From Bacteroides sp. (GTDB lineage Bacteria > Bacteroidota > Bacteroidia > Bacteroidales > Bacteroidaceae), in the NCBI GenBank assembly GCA_017556595.1, contig JAFYML010000017.1, forward strand, positions 1 through 6,483: 6,483 nt of DNA, in the 5' to 3' direction. The position numbers and the translations under genes are program-made. The notes beneath the pieces are model-generated. The model searched no databases and was not told where the DNA came from. It was given only the letters and a program-made list of their open reading frames with translations. Position 1 is the first letter of the stretch, and each line of letters begins with the position of its first letter. This document shows positions 6,160-6,483 of this stretch, in pieces.

Positions 6160-6483
6160 CCGCAACACATGGAGAAGATGGGATTTGAAAAAGATGCCGA
6201 TTGGGTAGAGTATAAAATCTACATCCCCGATGCTATTCCTGAAAAGCATAAACGCATCAGCGACATCATTCAGCGCAAGTTCAACCTAAAGATTGTGAAG
6301 CTCAACTCAAAGAAAGAGTTAAAAGAACGCTATGGTAAAGCCATTTTCGAACTCATCAACGAAGCTTATGCTCAACTTTATGGCTATTCACTATTGTCCG
6401 ATAAACAGATAGCCAAATGTATTAAGACCTATCTGCCCATCGTCGACCTGCGCATGGTGACATTGGTGGTCGATGCCGAAGAC
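6160..6483 (+). pseudogene. In-frame continuation of the interrupted acetyltransferase-like gene, partial at right edge
   Basis: Directly after the TAA the same frame stays open for 108 codons to the window edge, with coherent, family-like sequence: PQHMEKMGFEKDADWVEYKI, later IPDAIPEKHKRISDIIQRKF, LINEAYAQLYGYS and YLPIVDLRMVTLVVDAED. There is no frameshift and no second stop, so the break is a single codon and decay is recent or only apparent. ATG codons at 6169 and 6178 lie 10-19 nt past the stop and could permit reinitiation, but nothing like a ribosome-binding site precedes them. The catalytic acetyl-CoA site of this family is expected further on, outside the window. Whether the remainder of the gene is intact cannot be seen. 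Confidence 0.75.

Noticed and set aside
1..6483. A novel defence, mobile or RNA-guided system
   Set aside because: All coding frames are accounted for by housekeeping or known Bacteroidota families, with no direct repeats, transposase, integrase, reverse transcriptase or unexplained structured RNA.

Overview
The window looks like a chromosomal stretch from a Bacteroidales bacterium, most likely Prevotella-like or a close relative. The evidence is threefold. Promoters match the Bacteroidota -7 element TAnnTTTG (best example TATCTTTG upstream of the tRNA). Shine-Dalgarno sequences are weak or absent. The gene set (LOG protein, DUF4271, HemD-like protein, rnpA, yidD, tatD-like, tyrS) is the Bacteroidales type of neighbourhood, recognised here from memory of the families and not from a search. 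Almost everything is housekeeping DNA. I see no phage, transposon, CRISPR or defence cassette.

Layout: (1) 1-666, plus strand, the 3' end of a glycoside hydrolase family 3 gene cut by the left edge. Its intrinsic terminator (694-733) lies inside the 3' coding end of the convergent tatD-like gene. (2) 659-4033, minus strand, a tightly packed six-gene run read from right to left: LOG-family nucleotide hydrolase, DUF4271 membrane protein, uroporphyrinogen-III synthase-like protein (TTG start), rnpA, yidD (GTG start), tatD-like hydrolase. Junctions are 4-nt overlap, 4-nt gap, 1-nt overlap, 11-nt gap and 4-nt overlap, so this is almost certainly one operon with translational coupling. (3) 4055-4265, minus strand, tRNA-Gln(UUG) with its own consensus promoter upstream and a strong intrinsic terminator downstream. 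The terminator sits only about 20 nt before the LOG start codon. (4) 4266-5558, minus strand, complete tyrS. (5) 5559-5694, a divergent promoter region. (6) 5695 to the right edge, plus strand, a GNAT-like acetyltransferase-family gene interrupted by an in-frame TAA (6157-6159) where relatives, as I recall them, have a second tyrosine. The same frame stays open and family-like for the remaining 108 codons to the edge.

How the genes fit together: the six-gene operon mixes tRNA processing (RnpA), membrane protein biogenesis (YidD), a TatD-type metal hydrolase, a tetrapyrrole-type enzyme fold, a nucleotide hydrolase and an uncharacterised six-helix membrane protein. tRNA-Gln and TyrRS next door also serve translation. 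The points most worth a second look are the broken acetyltransferase gene, the GH3 terminator nested in the tatD-like coding sequence, and how the six-gene operon is transcribed when a strong terminator stands directly before it and no promoter is visible.
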